Shown: piece after piece, positions 31,111 through 39,172 of the stretch | How the letters are laid out: each line of letters begins with the position of its first letter | How positions within the stretch are numbered: position 1 is the first letter of the stretch | Assembly (NCBI RefSeq): GCF_001553265.1 | Contig: NZ_KQ960631.1 | Span: 12,806 to 52,970, forward strand | Source: Prevotella sp. DNF00663 | Lineage (GTDB): Bacteria; Bacteroidota; Bacteroidia; Bacteroidales; Bacteroidaceae | DNA length: 40,165 nt | Direction of reading: 5' to 3' | Notes under the pieces: generated by a model | What the model was told of the DNA's origin: nothing | The model's database searches: none | What the model saw: the letters and a program-made list of their open reading frames with translations, nothing else | Program-made: the position numbers and the translations under genes

Positions 31111-32142
31111 ATGGCTGAAAAACGACAAACAGGAATTTCTTATGAAACATTGATGCGTGACCTCGTGGCTCGCAAATTTTCACCTATTTATATATTGATG
31201 GGCGATGAATCGTTCTATATAGATAAGATAGCAGACTATATAGCCGACCACGTATTGCAGCCGGAAGAGCGTGATTTCAACCAAACAGTGGTGTTTGGAG
31301 CTGATGTTACGGGTGCTCAGGTGGTTGATTTGGCAAAAGGTTATCCCATGATGGCGGAATATCGAGTGGTCATTGTGAAAGAGGCTAAAGATATGAAAGG
31401 TGCAGATGCACTGGAAAAGTATGTGGAAAAACCTGTGAAGTCGACCATTTTGGTGCTCTGTCATAAGAATGGGACGCTTGACCGACGTAAGAAATGGGTA
31501 GGGAAAGCGGAAGCTGCCGGTGTAGTTTTTGAAAGTAAGAAGTTGAAAGACTATCAGCTTCCCGGTTTTATCACTTCGTACTTGTCGGCTAGGAAAGCAA
31601 CGATTGAACAGAAAGCGTCGCAGATGATTGCCGATCATGTGGGTGCTGACTTGCATCGTTTGACTTCGGAATTGGATAAAGTGTTAATTTCTCTTTCGGC
31701 TGATGATAGGAGAGTGACCCCTGAAATTGTTGAAAGAGAAATTGGAGTGAGCAAAGATTTCAATGCATTCGAGTTGAAAAATGCTATCATAAATCGTGAC
31801 ATTTATAAAGCAAATCAAATTATTAATTATTTTGACAAAAACCCTAAGTCTGGTTCACTCTATGCTTTCTTGCCATTACTGTTCTCTTTCTTCGAAAATT
31901 TAATGATTGCTCACTATGCTCCAAACAAAACTAATGAAGGAGAGTTAGCTCGACATTTAGATCTTAGGAGTATGTGGGCAGTGAAAGATTACCTCGCTGG
32001 TATGAGAAATTATACAGCGATGAAAACTCTCCAGATAATTTCTAAAATAAGAGAAATAGATGGTAAAAGTAAGGGATTGGACAATCCAAACACCTCTGCA
32101 GGTGACCTGATGAAAGAGCTTATTTTCTATATTTTGCACTAA
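31111..32142 (+). CDS. holA: DNA polymerase III subunit delta
   Basis: Clamp-loader subunit that opens the beta sliding clamp during replication. The 343-residue length is normal. The family pattern is visible as YILMGDESFYIDKIADYIAD near residues 27-46, then MMAEYRVVIVKEAKDM near 80-95, TILVLCHKNGTLDRRKKW near 113-130, VGADLHRLTSELDKVLI near 175 and the collar domain segment KDFNAFELKNAIINRDIYKA near 215. It is divergent from the HsdR_N-like gene with only 42 bp between starts and shares overlapping promoters with it. A terminator follows. Confidence 0.95.
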   Translation: MAEKRQTGISYETLMRDLVARKFSPIYILMGDESFYIDKIADYIADHVLQPEERDFNQTVVFGADVTGAQVVDLAKGYPMMAEYRVVIVKEAKDMKGADALEKYVEKPVKSTILVLCHKNGTLDRRKKWVGKAEAAGVVFESKKLKDYQLPGFITSYLSARKATIEQKASQMIADHVGADLHRLTSELDKVLISLSADDRRVTPEIVEREIGVSKDFNAFELKNAIINRDIYKANQIINYFDKNPKSGSLYAFLPLLFSFFENLMIAHYAPNKTNEGELARHLDLRSMWAVKDYLAGMRNYTAMKTLQIISKIREIDGKSKGLDNPNTSAGDLMKELIFYILH

Positions 32143-32177
32143 AACGGTCATTTTTATCTCTTATTTTCTCTAGAATG

Positions 32178-32196
32178 AGTGCTCTTCAAGAGCACT
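32178..32196 (+). terminator. Terminator after holA
   Basis: AGTGCTC (32178-32184) pairs with GAGCACT (32190-32196) around a 5-nt loop, followed by seven T residues on the plus strand. Confidence 0.85.
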
Positions 32197-32833
32197 TTTT
32201 TTATGCCTAAATGCTTTGTTATAGGGGATTTAGGTCTATTTTACCCCCTCTGAAAATCGCATATATGTAGCTTTTCGGCCACTTGTTAGGAATATGGCAG
32301 CCACGCTTGTTTTGTCATATTTACCCTCTTGTATCTTTTTTATTCACGTTTGTTTGCATTTAGAAAGCTGTATAGGATGGTCGTTATTTAGATTTTGAAA
32401 TCTAAATATGTAAACACAAGAGAATAAGAATGATTGTTTTATATTGTAAATTAGATTTGTTGATACGAATATATGAATCAAAATATATAAATATATGTAT
32501 GTATACAAATATTTATTCGATGCATTTATATTGATTATAATGTGTTGATAACTAGTTATTTATGTATTTGTAATAAACTAAATGCCATGAAGTTTATGCG
32601 AAATATTGGGCTATATAGGATGTAATATACACTATTTAAACTATATTACAACTGTAAGTTGTTGTATATCATATAATTATTTGTTTATATTAAATAGAAA
32701 ATTTGCTAATTAATACTAGATTCAATTTACAATATACAAAACCGAAGTATACCCTAGGCAATCATGGTATTGAAATTTGAATATTTAAAAATACAAATAT
32801 TAAATTTAGACTTTAAAAAACTATATTAGACTG
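32197..32833 (+). other. Long AT-rich non-coding stretch
   Basis: About 640 bp without any credible frame, visibly richer in A and T than the rest of the window from about 32330 on. It holds many TATAAATA-like tracts and a palindrome ATTTAGATTTTGAAATCTAAAT shortened here to arms ATTTAGATTT and AAATCTAAAT (32386-32407). No tRNA, repeat family member or ORF was recognised. It may be a regulatory leader, an eroded gene or imported DNA. Confidence 0.5.
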
Positions 32834-32870
32834 TTGGTGATGTGTTTTTTTTACTTTACCTTTGTAAAGT
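32834..32870 (+). promoter_or_regulatory. Promoter of the XRE regulator with overlapping palindrome
   Basis: TTG (32834-32836), 20-nt spacer, TACCTTTG (32857-32864). The perfect palindrome ACTTTAC-CTTT-GTAAAGT (32853-32870) covers the -7 box, a natural place for autorepression. Confidence 0.65.
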
Positions 32871-32919
32871 TAACGTCAATGCCCTATTTTGGGGGCTTAC
32901 TCACCAAATTGAAGCAATT

Positions 32920-33384
32920 ATGAAGGATAGAATTAGGAATATTATGGAGAGTCGAAAAATGACTCAACAAGAATTTGCAGAATTTATTGGGATGTCTCCG
33001 GCATCGTTGAGTAGTATTTTTAATGGACGTACTCGTCCGACACTCAATATTGTAGAAGCCATCAAAAATAAAATTCCCAGTATCTCTACTGATTGGTTGA
33101 TGTTTGGTACTGGGACGATGTATGAATCAGAGAGCAGTAATGTTGAACAGTCAAAGGAGGAAACTCACTCCTCCACTGCTAGTGGTATGTTGGATTTTTC
33201 GGTTCAGGGTGAAATTCCAACACCTGATCTCTTTACCGATACGTCTGCTCAACGTGTGCCTAAAATGACTCCAAATCAAGCTAAAAATATTATTAATATT
33301 CTTGACAAAAAGACTCGTAAAATAACAGAAATAAGAATCTTTTTTGACGATAAGACATGGGAGACGTTTGTCCCTAAGGAATAG
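32920..33384 (+). CDS. XRE-family helix-turn-helix regulator
   Basis: A 154-residue DNA-binding protein. Residues about 1-65 form a Cro/CI-type HTH: IMESRKMTQQEFAEFIGMSP then ASLSSIFNGRTRPTLNIVEA and IPSISTDWLMFGTGTMY, a form common in Bacteroidota. A flexible Ser/Glu-rich linker follows, then a C-terminal segment MTPNQAKNIINILDKKTRKI and TEIRIFFDDKTWETFVPKE, which is short and not recognised as a known ligand or protease domain. The start at 32920 is chosen because the promoter at 32834-32864 lies inside the longer frame. A likely autoregulated host regulator; no adjacent toxin or phage genes. Confidence 0.85.
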   Translation: MKDRIRNIMESRKMTQQEFAEFIGMSPASLSSIFNGRTRPTLNIVEAIKNKIPSISTDWLMFGTGTMYESESSNVEQSKEETHSSTASGMLDFSVQGEIPTPDLFTDTSAQRVPKMTPNQAKNIINILDKKTRKITEIRIFFDDKTWETFVPKE

Positions 33385-33448
33385 TTGATTTATGACTTTT
33401 GCTATTCCACCTTATTATATATATATGTGTAGAATTCAATCTGAATAT

Positions 33449-33479
33449 TTTGATTTGGCTTTAAATTAAGTTATCTTTG
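33449..33479 (+). promoter_or_regulatory. Promoter of pyrK-pyrD
   Basis: TTTG (33449-33452), 19-nt spacer, TATCTTTG (33472-33479), 22 bp before ATG 33502. Confidence 0.65.
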
Positions 33480-33501
33480 CAGATATATACCAAAAGCATC
33501 G

Positions 33502-34278
33502 ATGAAAAAATACGTTTTAGACCTTCGGGTTTCTTCTGTAGAGGCTTTGAGCGATAAGCATGTGCTTATTAAATTGACTGCTTCACAGGCTTTACCTGAT
33601 ATGCTTCCCGGACAATTTGTTGAAGTTCGTGTAGACAATTCGCCTTCTACATTTCTTCGGCGTCCTATTTCCATTTGTTTTGTAGATAGAGATAGCAATG
33701 AGTTGTGGCTTCTAGTGGCTGCCATAGGCGACGGAACACGTCAATTAGCGCGTCTGAATACAGGTGATATGGTGAACTGTGTATTGCCGCTTGGTACCAG
33801 TTTCTCTATGCCGGCATCTGCTGATAAGAAGGTGTTGTTGATTGGTGGCGGTGTGGGGGTAGCCCCGTTGCTGTTCTGGGGAAAAGCATTGAAGGATATG
33901 GGGTGTGAGGCTACGTTCATTCTAGGCGCTCGTTCTGCGAAAGATGTGTTGCTTCTAGACGAGTTTAATAAGTATGGGCGTGTGTGTGTAACGACCGAGG
34001 ACGGCTGTATGGGAGAGCGAGGTTTTGTGACCAATCATTCTGTCTTGGTGGCTGAAAAGTTCGACCAGATTGGTACGTGTGGGCCAAAGCCTATGATGTT
34101 GAGTGTGGCTCGATATGCCCATGAGCATCAAATTATGTGCGAAGTATCGCTAGAAAACCAGATGGCTTGCGGTCTTGGAGCGTGTCTTTGTTGTGTAGAG
34201 AAGACCGATGAAGGCAATGTATGTGTGTGCAAAGAAGGTCCGGTGATGAATATTAATCGATTATTATGGCAGCTTTAG
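33502..34278 (+). CDS. pyrK: Dihydroorotate dehydrogenase electron-transfer subunit
   Basis: FAD and [2Fe-2S] subunit that passes electrons from PyrD to NAD in class 1B dihydroorotate dehydrogenase (cytosol, UMP synthesis). The 258-residue product has the FAD-binding FLRRPISICFVD (about residues 53-64), an NAD-binding KVLLIGGGVGVAPLLFWGKA (110-129), and the iron-sulfur cysteine cluster in MACGLGACLCCVEK with a fourth Cys in VCVCKEGPV. It overlaps pyrD by 13 bases, which suits a stoichiometric heterotetramer. Confidence 0.95.
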   Translation: MKKYVLDLRVSSVEALSDKHVLIKLTASQALPDMLPGQFVEVRVDNSPSTFLRRPISICFVDRDSNELWLLVAAIGDGTRQLARLNTGDMVNCVLPLGTSFSMPASADKKVLLIGGGVGVAPLLFWGKALKDMGCEATFILGARSAKDVLLLDEFNKYGRVCVTTEDGCMGERGFVTNHSVLVAEKFDQIGTCGPKPMMLSVARYAHEHQIMCEVSLENQMACGLGACLCCVEKTDEGNVCVCKEGPVMNINRLLWQL

Positions 34279-35174
34279 GAGTCAAGATAGGTGGTTTGTC
34301 GTTGAAGAATCCGGTGATGACGGCTTCCGGAACGTTTGGTTATGGGGTTGAGTTTGCTGATTTCGTACCGCTCAATGAACTTGGTGGTATTGTGGTAAAA
34401 GGGACGACTTTGGTCTCTCGTGAGGGCAATGATTATCCTCGTATGGCCGAAACTGCGATGGGTATGCTCAACTGTGTGGGGCTTCAGAACAAAGGGGTGG
34501 ACTACTTTTGTGAGCATATCTATCCTGAAATTAAGGATATTGATACCAATATGATAGTCAATGTGAGTGGCAGTTCACCGGAGAATTATGCTGAATGTGC
34601 TGCTCGTCTGAACGATTTGGAGTGTATTCCGGCGATAGAGTTGAATGTAAGTTGCCCCAATGTGAAAGATGGAGGGATGGCTTTCGGTACGACATGTGCC
34701 GGTGCTGCCAGTGTCGTAAAGGCTGTGCGTGAGGCTTACCATAAACCTATTATCGTGAAACTTTCGCCCAATGTGTCGAATATTGCGGACATTGCGCGTG
34801 CTTGTGAAGCTGAGGGAGCCGATAGTGTGTCGCTTATCAATACACTCATGGGAATGGCTGTGGATATAGAAAAGCGTAAACCGCTGTTGAGTATTCGTAC
34901 CGGTGGACTCAGTGGGCCGGCTGTAAAGCCCGTTGCTTTACGTATGGTGTACGATGTATATCATGCAGTAAAGATTCCTGTAGTGGGAATGGGAGGCATC
35001 TCTACGGCCAAAGATGCGATAGAATTTATGATGTGTGGTGCTACGGCGGTGGAGATAGGAGTGGCTAACTTTATCGATCCTGCTGTCACAATCAAGGTGC
35101 GTAATGGTATTGAAGCGTGGCTTGATGAGCATGGTATTGCTGATGTGAATGAGATAATTGGCGCAATAGAATAA
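34266..35174 (+). CDS. pyrD: Dihydroorotate dehydrogenase, class 1B catalytic subunit
   Basis: Oxidises dihydroorotate to orotate in pyrimidine synthesis, working with PyrK. The 302-residue product carries KNPVMTASGTFGYG near residue 14, the catalytic-base cysteine Cys130 in IELNVSCPNVKDGG (class 1 enzymes use Cys), VKLSPNV near 162, and the FMN phosphate loop region PVVGMGGISTAKDAIEFMM near 240. The 13-base overlap with pyrK marks the 1B type. uridine kinase at the other end of the window belongs to the salvage side of the same pathway. Confidence 0.95.
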   Translation: MAALGVKIGGLSLKNPVMTASGTFGYGVEFADFVPLNELGGIVVKGTTLVSREGNDYPRMAETAMGMLNCVGLQNKGVDYFCEHIYPEIKDIDTNMIVNVSGSSPENYAECAARLNDLECIPAIELNVSCPNVKDGGMAFGTTCAGAASVVKAVREAYHKPIIVKLSPNVSNIADIARACEAEGADSVSLINTLMGMAVDIEKRKPLLSIRTGGLSGPAVKPVALRMVYDVYHAVKIPVVGMGGISTAKDAIEFMMCGATAVEIGVANFIDPAVTIKVRNGIEAWLDEHGIADVNEIIGAIE

Positions 35175-35180
35175 AAAAAT

Positions 35181-35204
35181 GAGGGTGGCTTATGAGCCAC
35201 CCTC
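35181..35204 (-). terminator. Terminator hairpin between pyrD and aroC
   Basis: GAGGGTGGCT (35181-35190) and AGCCACCCTC (35195-35204) with a TATG loop. The T-run (ATTTTTTTATT) is on the minus strand, so it suits aroC, though the stem is 130 bp from its stop. It directly follows pyrD, which may also use it. Confidence 0.7.
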
Positions 35205-35334
35205 AACCAACACAAAAACTAAACTAGACTTTACTAAACACATTATTGGAATCTCTCGATTCCGCAAATTGTTGTTGTAAATTTCATATAATTTTGTAGA
35301 TAAAGCCTTGTAGTAAGGTCTTTTTTCTTCGCTT

Positions 35335-36411
35335 TTACCATTTAACGGCGCGATTCAGTAGATAGTTGTCGAGTAAAACCATGGCGGTCATGGCCTCTAC
35401 GATAGGTACTGCGCGTGGTAAGACGCATGAATCGTGACGTCCACGTACGTCAAGTATCGCAGCATTTCCTTGTTTGTCCACTGTATTTTGCGGCATTAAG
35501 ATAGTTGCAACAGGCTTGAATGCCACTCTAAAGTAAATGTCTTGGCCGTTGCTGATACCACCTTGGATGCCACCACTACGGTTGGTTGCAGTAGTAATTT
35601 GGTCATCGACGTTGATGAATTCGTCGTTTTGCTGACTTCCTCGTGCCGATACGCCATTGAATCCTTCGCCATATTCAAAACCTTTGACAGCATTGATAGT
35701 GAGCATGGCACCCCCTAATTGGGCATGGAGTTTACCAAATTCGGGTTCTCCCAATCCTATGGGGCAACCCTTTATCATGCATGTGATGATGCCGCCAACG
35801 GTATCTCCTTGTTTTTTAACGCTTCTAATGAGTTCTTCCATCTTTGCAGCTACCTCTTGGTCGGGACACCTTACAGGGTTGTCTTCAATCTTAGAGAGGT
35901 CGTATTTGCGATAGTCTCTGTCCAAAGCAATGTCGCCTACCTGCGAAGTATAGGCTTTGATGTCGATGTCCAGTTGCTTGAGAGCAAGCTTGGCAAGCGC
36001 TCCTCCAACGACTCTGGCAAGTGTGATACGAGCCGAAGAGCGCCCTCCGCCACGATGATCTCGATTCCCATACTTGTTGTAATAGGTGTAATCTGCATGT
36101 GAAGGACGGAAAAGATTGCGCATATTGTCGTAATCTTTGGAGTGCTGATTGCGATTACGAACCTCAAAACCAATCGGAGCACCGGTCGATTTTCCCTCAA
36201 ATATGCCACTTAAAAACTCTACTTGGTCGAATTCTTTGCGGTCGGTAGTAATCTTGCTTTGTCCCGGACGGCGTCGATTGAGTTCGTTTTGGATAAACTC
36301 AAGGTCTATCTCTATACCGGCCGGAAAACCGTCTATGATACCGCCAACAGCGATACCGTGGCTTTCACCAAATGTGGTGAGGGTGAAAATATTTCCAAAA
36401 GTATTTCTCAT
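35335..36411 (-). CDS. aroC: Chorismate synthase
   Basis: Final enzyme of the shikimate pathway, converting EPSP to chorismate with reduced FMN (cytosol). The 358-residue product is full length. The N-terminal [19 protein letters not shown] signature is followed by [16 protein letters not shown] and the FMN-binding [20 protein letters not shown], then [19 protein letters not shown] and, near the C terminus, [19 protein letters not shown]. It lies 27 bp downstream of slyD on the same strand and probably shares its promoter. Confidence 0.97.
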   Translation of the reverse strand: MRNTFGNIFTLTTFGESHGIAVGGIIDGFPAGIEIDLEFIQNELNRRRPGQSKITTDRKEFDQVEFLSGIFEGKSTGAPIGFEVRNRNQHSKDYDNMRNLFRPSHADYTYYNKYGNRDHRGGGRSSARITLARVVGGALAKLALKQLDIDIKAYTSQVGDIALDRDYRKYDLSKIEDNPVRCPDQEVAAKMEELIRSVKKQGDTVGGIITCMIKGCPIGLGEPEFGKLHAQLGGAMLTINAVKGFEYGEGFNGVSARGSQQNDEFINVDDQITTATNRSGGIQGGISNGQDIYFRVAFKPVATILMPQNTVDKQGNAAILDVRGRHDSCVLPRAVPIVEAMTAMVLLDNYLLNRAVKW

Positions 36412-36438
36412 ATTGCTTTGAATATGATGGGAGTGTGA

Positions 36439-37071
36439 CTATTCATCATGATGATGGCAGCTGCATTCACCATCGTGATGGTGCTTTCCACAGCATCCTT
36501 CATCGTGTTCATGGTGATGCCCACAGCCACCTTCGCCATGTTCATGGTTGTGATTGCAGCTTCCGCAGTTACATCCTTCACCACTCAGGCGATTGATCAT
36601 GCCTTCAATTTCTTCGTTTGTAGCTTCGCGTGATTCTACTATGTGCCCCTTGAAGTTGAGTTGCTTGCCGGCAAGAGGATGATTCAAATCCATCTTTACG
36701 GTTGAATCTGTAATCTCCAATACATGTCCCATGAATCTGTTTCCATCTTCATTCTGTAGTGGAACAATTGCATCTACGAAGATATTCTCATGGTCGAAGT
36801 GTCCATTAATGCTGAAAATGCTCTTATCTAAGTCCAATACACGCTCTTCTTCGAACTCTCCGTAAGCTTCATCGGAAGTGAGGGTGAAATCGAATTCAGC
36901 TCCTTTTTCCAAGTCAATTACAGATTTCTCAAACTTATCAAGCGTGACACCGAATCCGCTAATAAATTGGAATGGTTTCCCTACGGTAGCTTCTTCTACC
37001 ATTTCTAGCTCTTCGCCGTCGATGGTTGTTAGCTTGTATGCAACAGCAATATACTTGTTGTTATTTTCCAT
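36439..37071 (-). CDS. slyD: FKBP-type peptidyl-prolyl isomerase, SlyD-like, metal-binding tail
   Basis: Cytosolic prolyl isomerase and chaperone. The 210-residue product has the FKBP N-terminal half (AVAYKLTTIDGEELE, then PFQFISGFGV and LEKGAEFDFTLTSDEAYGEF), the insert-in-flap chaperone domain, and NHPLAGKQLNFKGHI near residue 133. The tail of about 45 residues is extremely rich in His and Cys (CNCGSCNHNHEHGEGGCG, then HHHEHDEGCCG), typical of SlyD and suited to nickel, zinc or copper. No hydrogenase or urease genes are in the window to name the metal's use. The promoter is upstream and aroC follows. Confidence 0.95.
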   Translation of the reverse strand: MENNNKYIAVAYKLTTIDGEELEMVEEATVGKPFQFISGFGVTLDKFEKSVIDLEKGAEFDFTLTSDEAYGEFEEERVLDLDKSIFSINGHFDHENIFVDAIVPLQNEDGNRFMGHVLEITDSTVKMDLNHPLAGKQLNFKGHIVESREATNEEIEGMINRLSGEGCNCGSCNHNHEHGEGGCGHHHEHDEGCCGKHHHDGECSCHHHDE

Positions 37072-37108
37072 TTTCTAATATATAATTAATAATATGGGTA
37101 TAATGGTA

Positions 37109-37116
37109 CAAAGGTA
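37109..37116 (-). promoter_or_regulatory. -7 box of slyD-aroC
   Basis: TACCTTTG on the minus strand, 37 bp before ATG 37071, embedded in a GGTACAAAGGTAC repeat. Confidence 0.55.
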
Positions 37117-37261
37117 CAAATAAAAAACGAGATAAGCGATGGTGCTTATGCAAACTTGCAGAATCTATATTTTATGATTATATAAATGTTACAATCTGTA
37201 ATTATAATATTGATTCAAATCAATAAAAGATGCTGTTATCGCAAACAATTTGATAGATTGG

Positions 37262-37291
37262 TTGTGAAAAAGGGCGGTCTTGTTATCTTTG
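37262..37291 (+). promoter_or_regulatory. Strong promoter of the small exported protein
   Basis: TTG (37262-37264), exactly 19-nt spacer, TATCTTTG (37284-37291), 51 bp before ATG 37343. Close to the Bacteroidota consensus throughout. Confidence 0.7.
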
Positions 37292-37342
37292 CAATGTCAA
37301 AAGACAAAGGATAATAACAAAAATTAGAAAGGTAAAAAGATT

Positions 37343-37705
37343 ATGAAGAAGATTGTTTTGACTATTGTAGCCATGCTAAGTATGACAATGGCTTTCGCAG
37401 AAGGAGAGAATACAAATGCAACTAACACTGTTGCTGCTTACAATATGAATGTAAACTTTAACAAGTTGGCTGATGCTTTGAGCCTCTCAATCGACCAGCT
37501 TGACGGTGTAAAAGACATTCATAAGACTTTCGCTGTAGAGATGATGAATGCTGCCAACGCTCCTGTTAGCGACCGTAAAGTCATGAAGGATAAGGCTATC
37601 GCAAAGGATTTGAAGTATATGCACTACGTTTTGGATGAGGGACAGTATCGCAAATACCTGATGTTGCTGAACACTACACTTAACAATCGTGGCATCAACA
37701 ACTAA
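37343..37705 (+). CDS. Small exported protein of unknown function
   Basis: A 120-residue product with a classic signal peptide (MKKIVLTIVAMLSMTMAFA, cut before EGEN). The mature part is a short helical domain: YNMNVNFNKLADALSLSIDQ, then VKDIHKTFAVEMMNAAN, KDLKYMHYVLDEGQYRKYLM and LLNTTLNNRGINN. The layout recalls small periplasmic helical proteins such as the Spy/LTXXQ type, but I see no clear LTxxQ pair. I recall similar proteins throughout Prevotella and Bacteroides without a function. The well-formed promoter and large terminator suggest high expression. Transcribed alone. Confidence 0.75.
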   Translation: MKKIVLTIVAMLSMTMAFAEGENTNATNTVAAYNMNVNFNKLADALSLSIDQLDGVKDIHKTFAVEMMNAANAPVSDRKVMKDKAIAKDLKYMHYVLDEGQYRKYLMLLNTTLNNRGINN

Positions 37706-37726
37706 TAAATAAAGGAAAATAAAAAG

Positions 37727-37759
37727 CTGCAAGCTTTCTAGTTACTAGATTGCTTGCAG
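37727..37759. terminator. Bidirectional terminator
   Basis: CTGCAAGC (37727-37734) pairs with GCTTGCAG (37752-37759), with an inner TCTAG-TTA-CTAGA stem (37737-37749). T-rich tails follow on both strands, serving the exported-protein gene (+) and kbl (-). Confidence 0.85.
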
Positions 37760-37787
37760 TTTTTATTTTTATACGGTAGGGCAAATA

Positions 37788-38978
37788 CTAGGCCTTTAAT
37801 GCGCCTAATTCTTTGCCAACCTTAATAAATGCGGCTATACATTTGTCCAGTTGTTCGCGGTTATGTCCTGCCGAAATCTGTACACGGATACGTGCTTGAT
37901 CTTTCGGAACGACCGGATAGTAGAATCCTGTTACGTAGATACCTTCCTCTTGGAGCTTAGCTGCATATACTTGAGAGAGTTTAGCATCGTACAACATCAC
38001 TGCGCAGATAGCGCTTTGGGTAGGTTTGATGTCGAAGCTGGCAGCTATCATCTTATCGCGGAAGTACTCTACATTTTCCACCAAGCGGTCGTGTAGTTCG
38101 TTACTTTCCTTGAGCATCTTGAACACTTCAAGGCTCGCGCCAATGATACCGGGAGCTAATGAGTTGGAGAATAGGTATGGACGACTACGTTGGCGTAGCA
38201 AGTCGATGATTTCTTTTCTACCGGTTGTGAATCCGCCCAATGCTCCACCAAAGGCTTTACCCAGTGTGCCTGTGTAAATATCTACACGACCATAAGTGTT
38301 GAAGAATTCACTGACACCGTGCCCAGTAGCACCTACCACACCTGCAGAGTGCGATTCGTCTACCATTACCAAGGCGTCGTATTTCTCTGCCAAATCGCAA
38401 ATCTTATCAATAGGAGCTACGTTTCCGTCCATAGAGAACACACCATCGGTCACGATGATACGGAATCTTTGAGCCTGAGCTTCCTGCAAACATTTCTCCA
38501 ATTCTTCCATATTGGCGTTAGCATAACGATAGCGTTTAGCCTTACACAGGCGTACACCGTCGATAATAGACGCGTGGTTCAATGCATCGGAGATAATGGC
38601 ATCTTGGTCGGTAAGCAATGGTTCGAACACACCACCGTTGGCATCGAAGCATGCAGCATACAAGATAGTATCCTCAGTCTTGAAGTAATCAGAGATAGCT
38701 GTTTCCAGTTCCTTGTGTATATCCTGTGTTCCACAGATGAAACGAACCGAAGACATGCCGTAACCTCTCTTATCCATCATCTGCTTTGCCCCCTCAATGA
38801 GGCGAGGATGGTTAGACAATCCCAAGTAGTTGTTGGCGCAGAAATTTAATACTTCCTGTCCTTTTACGTTGATAGCGGCCTGTTGTGGGCCTTCAATCAG
38901 TCGTTCTTCTTTATAAAGTCCGGCCTCTTTAATCTCGGCAAGCGTATTGCAAAGATGTTCTTTTATTTTTCCGTACAT
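37788..38978 (-). CDS. kbl: Glycine C-acetyltransferase (2-amino-3-ketobutyrate CoA ligase)
   Basis: PLP-dependent enzyme that cleaves 2-amino-3-ketobutyrate with CoA to glycine and acetyl-CoA (threonine breakdown). The 396 residues match the family length. Signatures are LNFCANNYLGLSNHPRLIEG (44-63), RFICGTQDIHKELE (79-92), VMVDESHSAGVVGATGHG (204-221), and the PLP lysine Lys241 in YTGTLGKAFGGALGG. It is divergently arranged with tdh, the enzyme making its substrate, with 194 bp between the starts. Confidence 0.96.
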   Translation of the reverse strand: MYGKIKEHLCNTLAEIKEAGLYKEERLIEGPQQAAINVKGQEVLNFCANNYLGLSNHPRLIEGAKQMMDKRGYGMSSVRFICGTQDIHKELETAISDYFKTEDTILYAACFDANGGVFEPLLTDQDAIISDALNHASIIDGVRLCKAKRYRYANANMEELEKCLQEAQAQRFRIIVTDGVFSMDGNVAPIDKICDLAEKYDALVMVDESHSAGVVGATGHGVSEFFNTYGRVDIYTGTLGKAFGGALGGFTTGRKEIIDLLRQRSRPYLFSNSLAPGIIGASLEVFKMLKESNELHDRLVENVEYFRDKMIAASFDIKPTQSAICAVMLYDAKLSQVYAAKLQEEGIYVTGFYYPVVPKDQARIRVQISAGHNREQLDKCIAAFIKVGKELGALKA

Positions 38979-39172
38979 ATTACTATTAGTGGTATTAAAT
39001 ATGGTTCAAAGGAACAGATAATTTTCCTGATATGGAAGTGTTTTTTGTTATTTTTGTTTAAATGGTCTTCCAAAGGTTATTATTTAGAAAAAATCTCTTC
39101 GCATTCTCAAAAAATAGCATTTACTTTGCAGCGTAAAACTTAAATAGATCATAGTTAAAAGTAATCTAGGCA
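38979..39172. promoter_or_regulatory. Shared kbl/tdh control region
   Basis: Divergent promoter region. On the minus strand TTCCTTTG inside the palindrome GTTCCTTTGAAC (near 39003-39014) could be the kbl -7 box. On plus, TTACTTTG near 39120 could be that of tdh. Both are one base from TAnnTTTG, so the calls are tentative. Confidence 0.35.

Noticed and set aside
32920..33384. Prophage repressor or toxin-antitoxin antitoxin
   Set aside because: No phage genes, integrase, attachment repeats or toxin-sized partner are adjacent; the next gene is pyrK.
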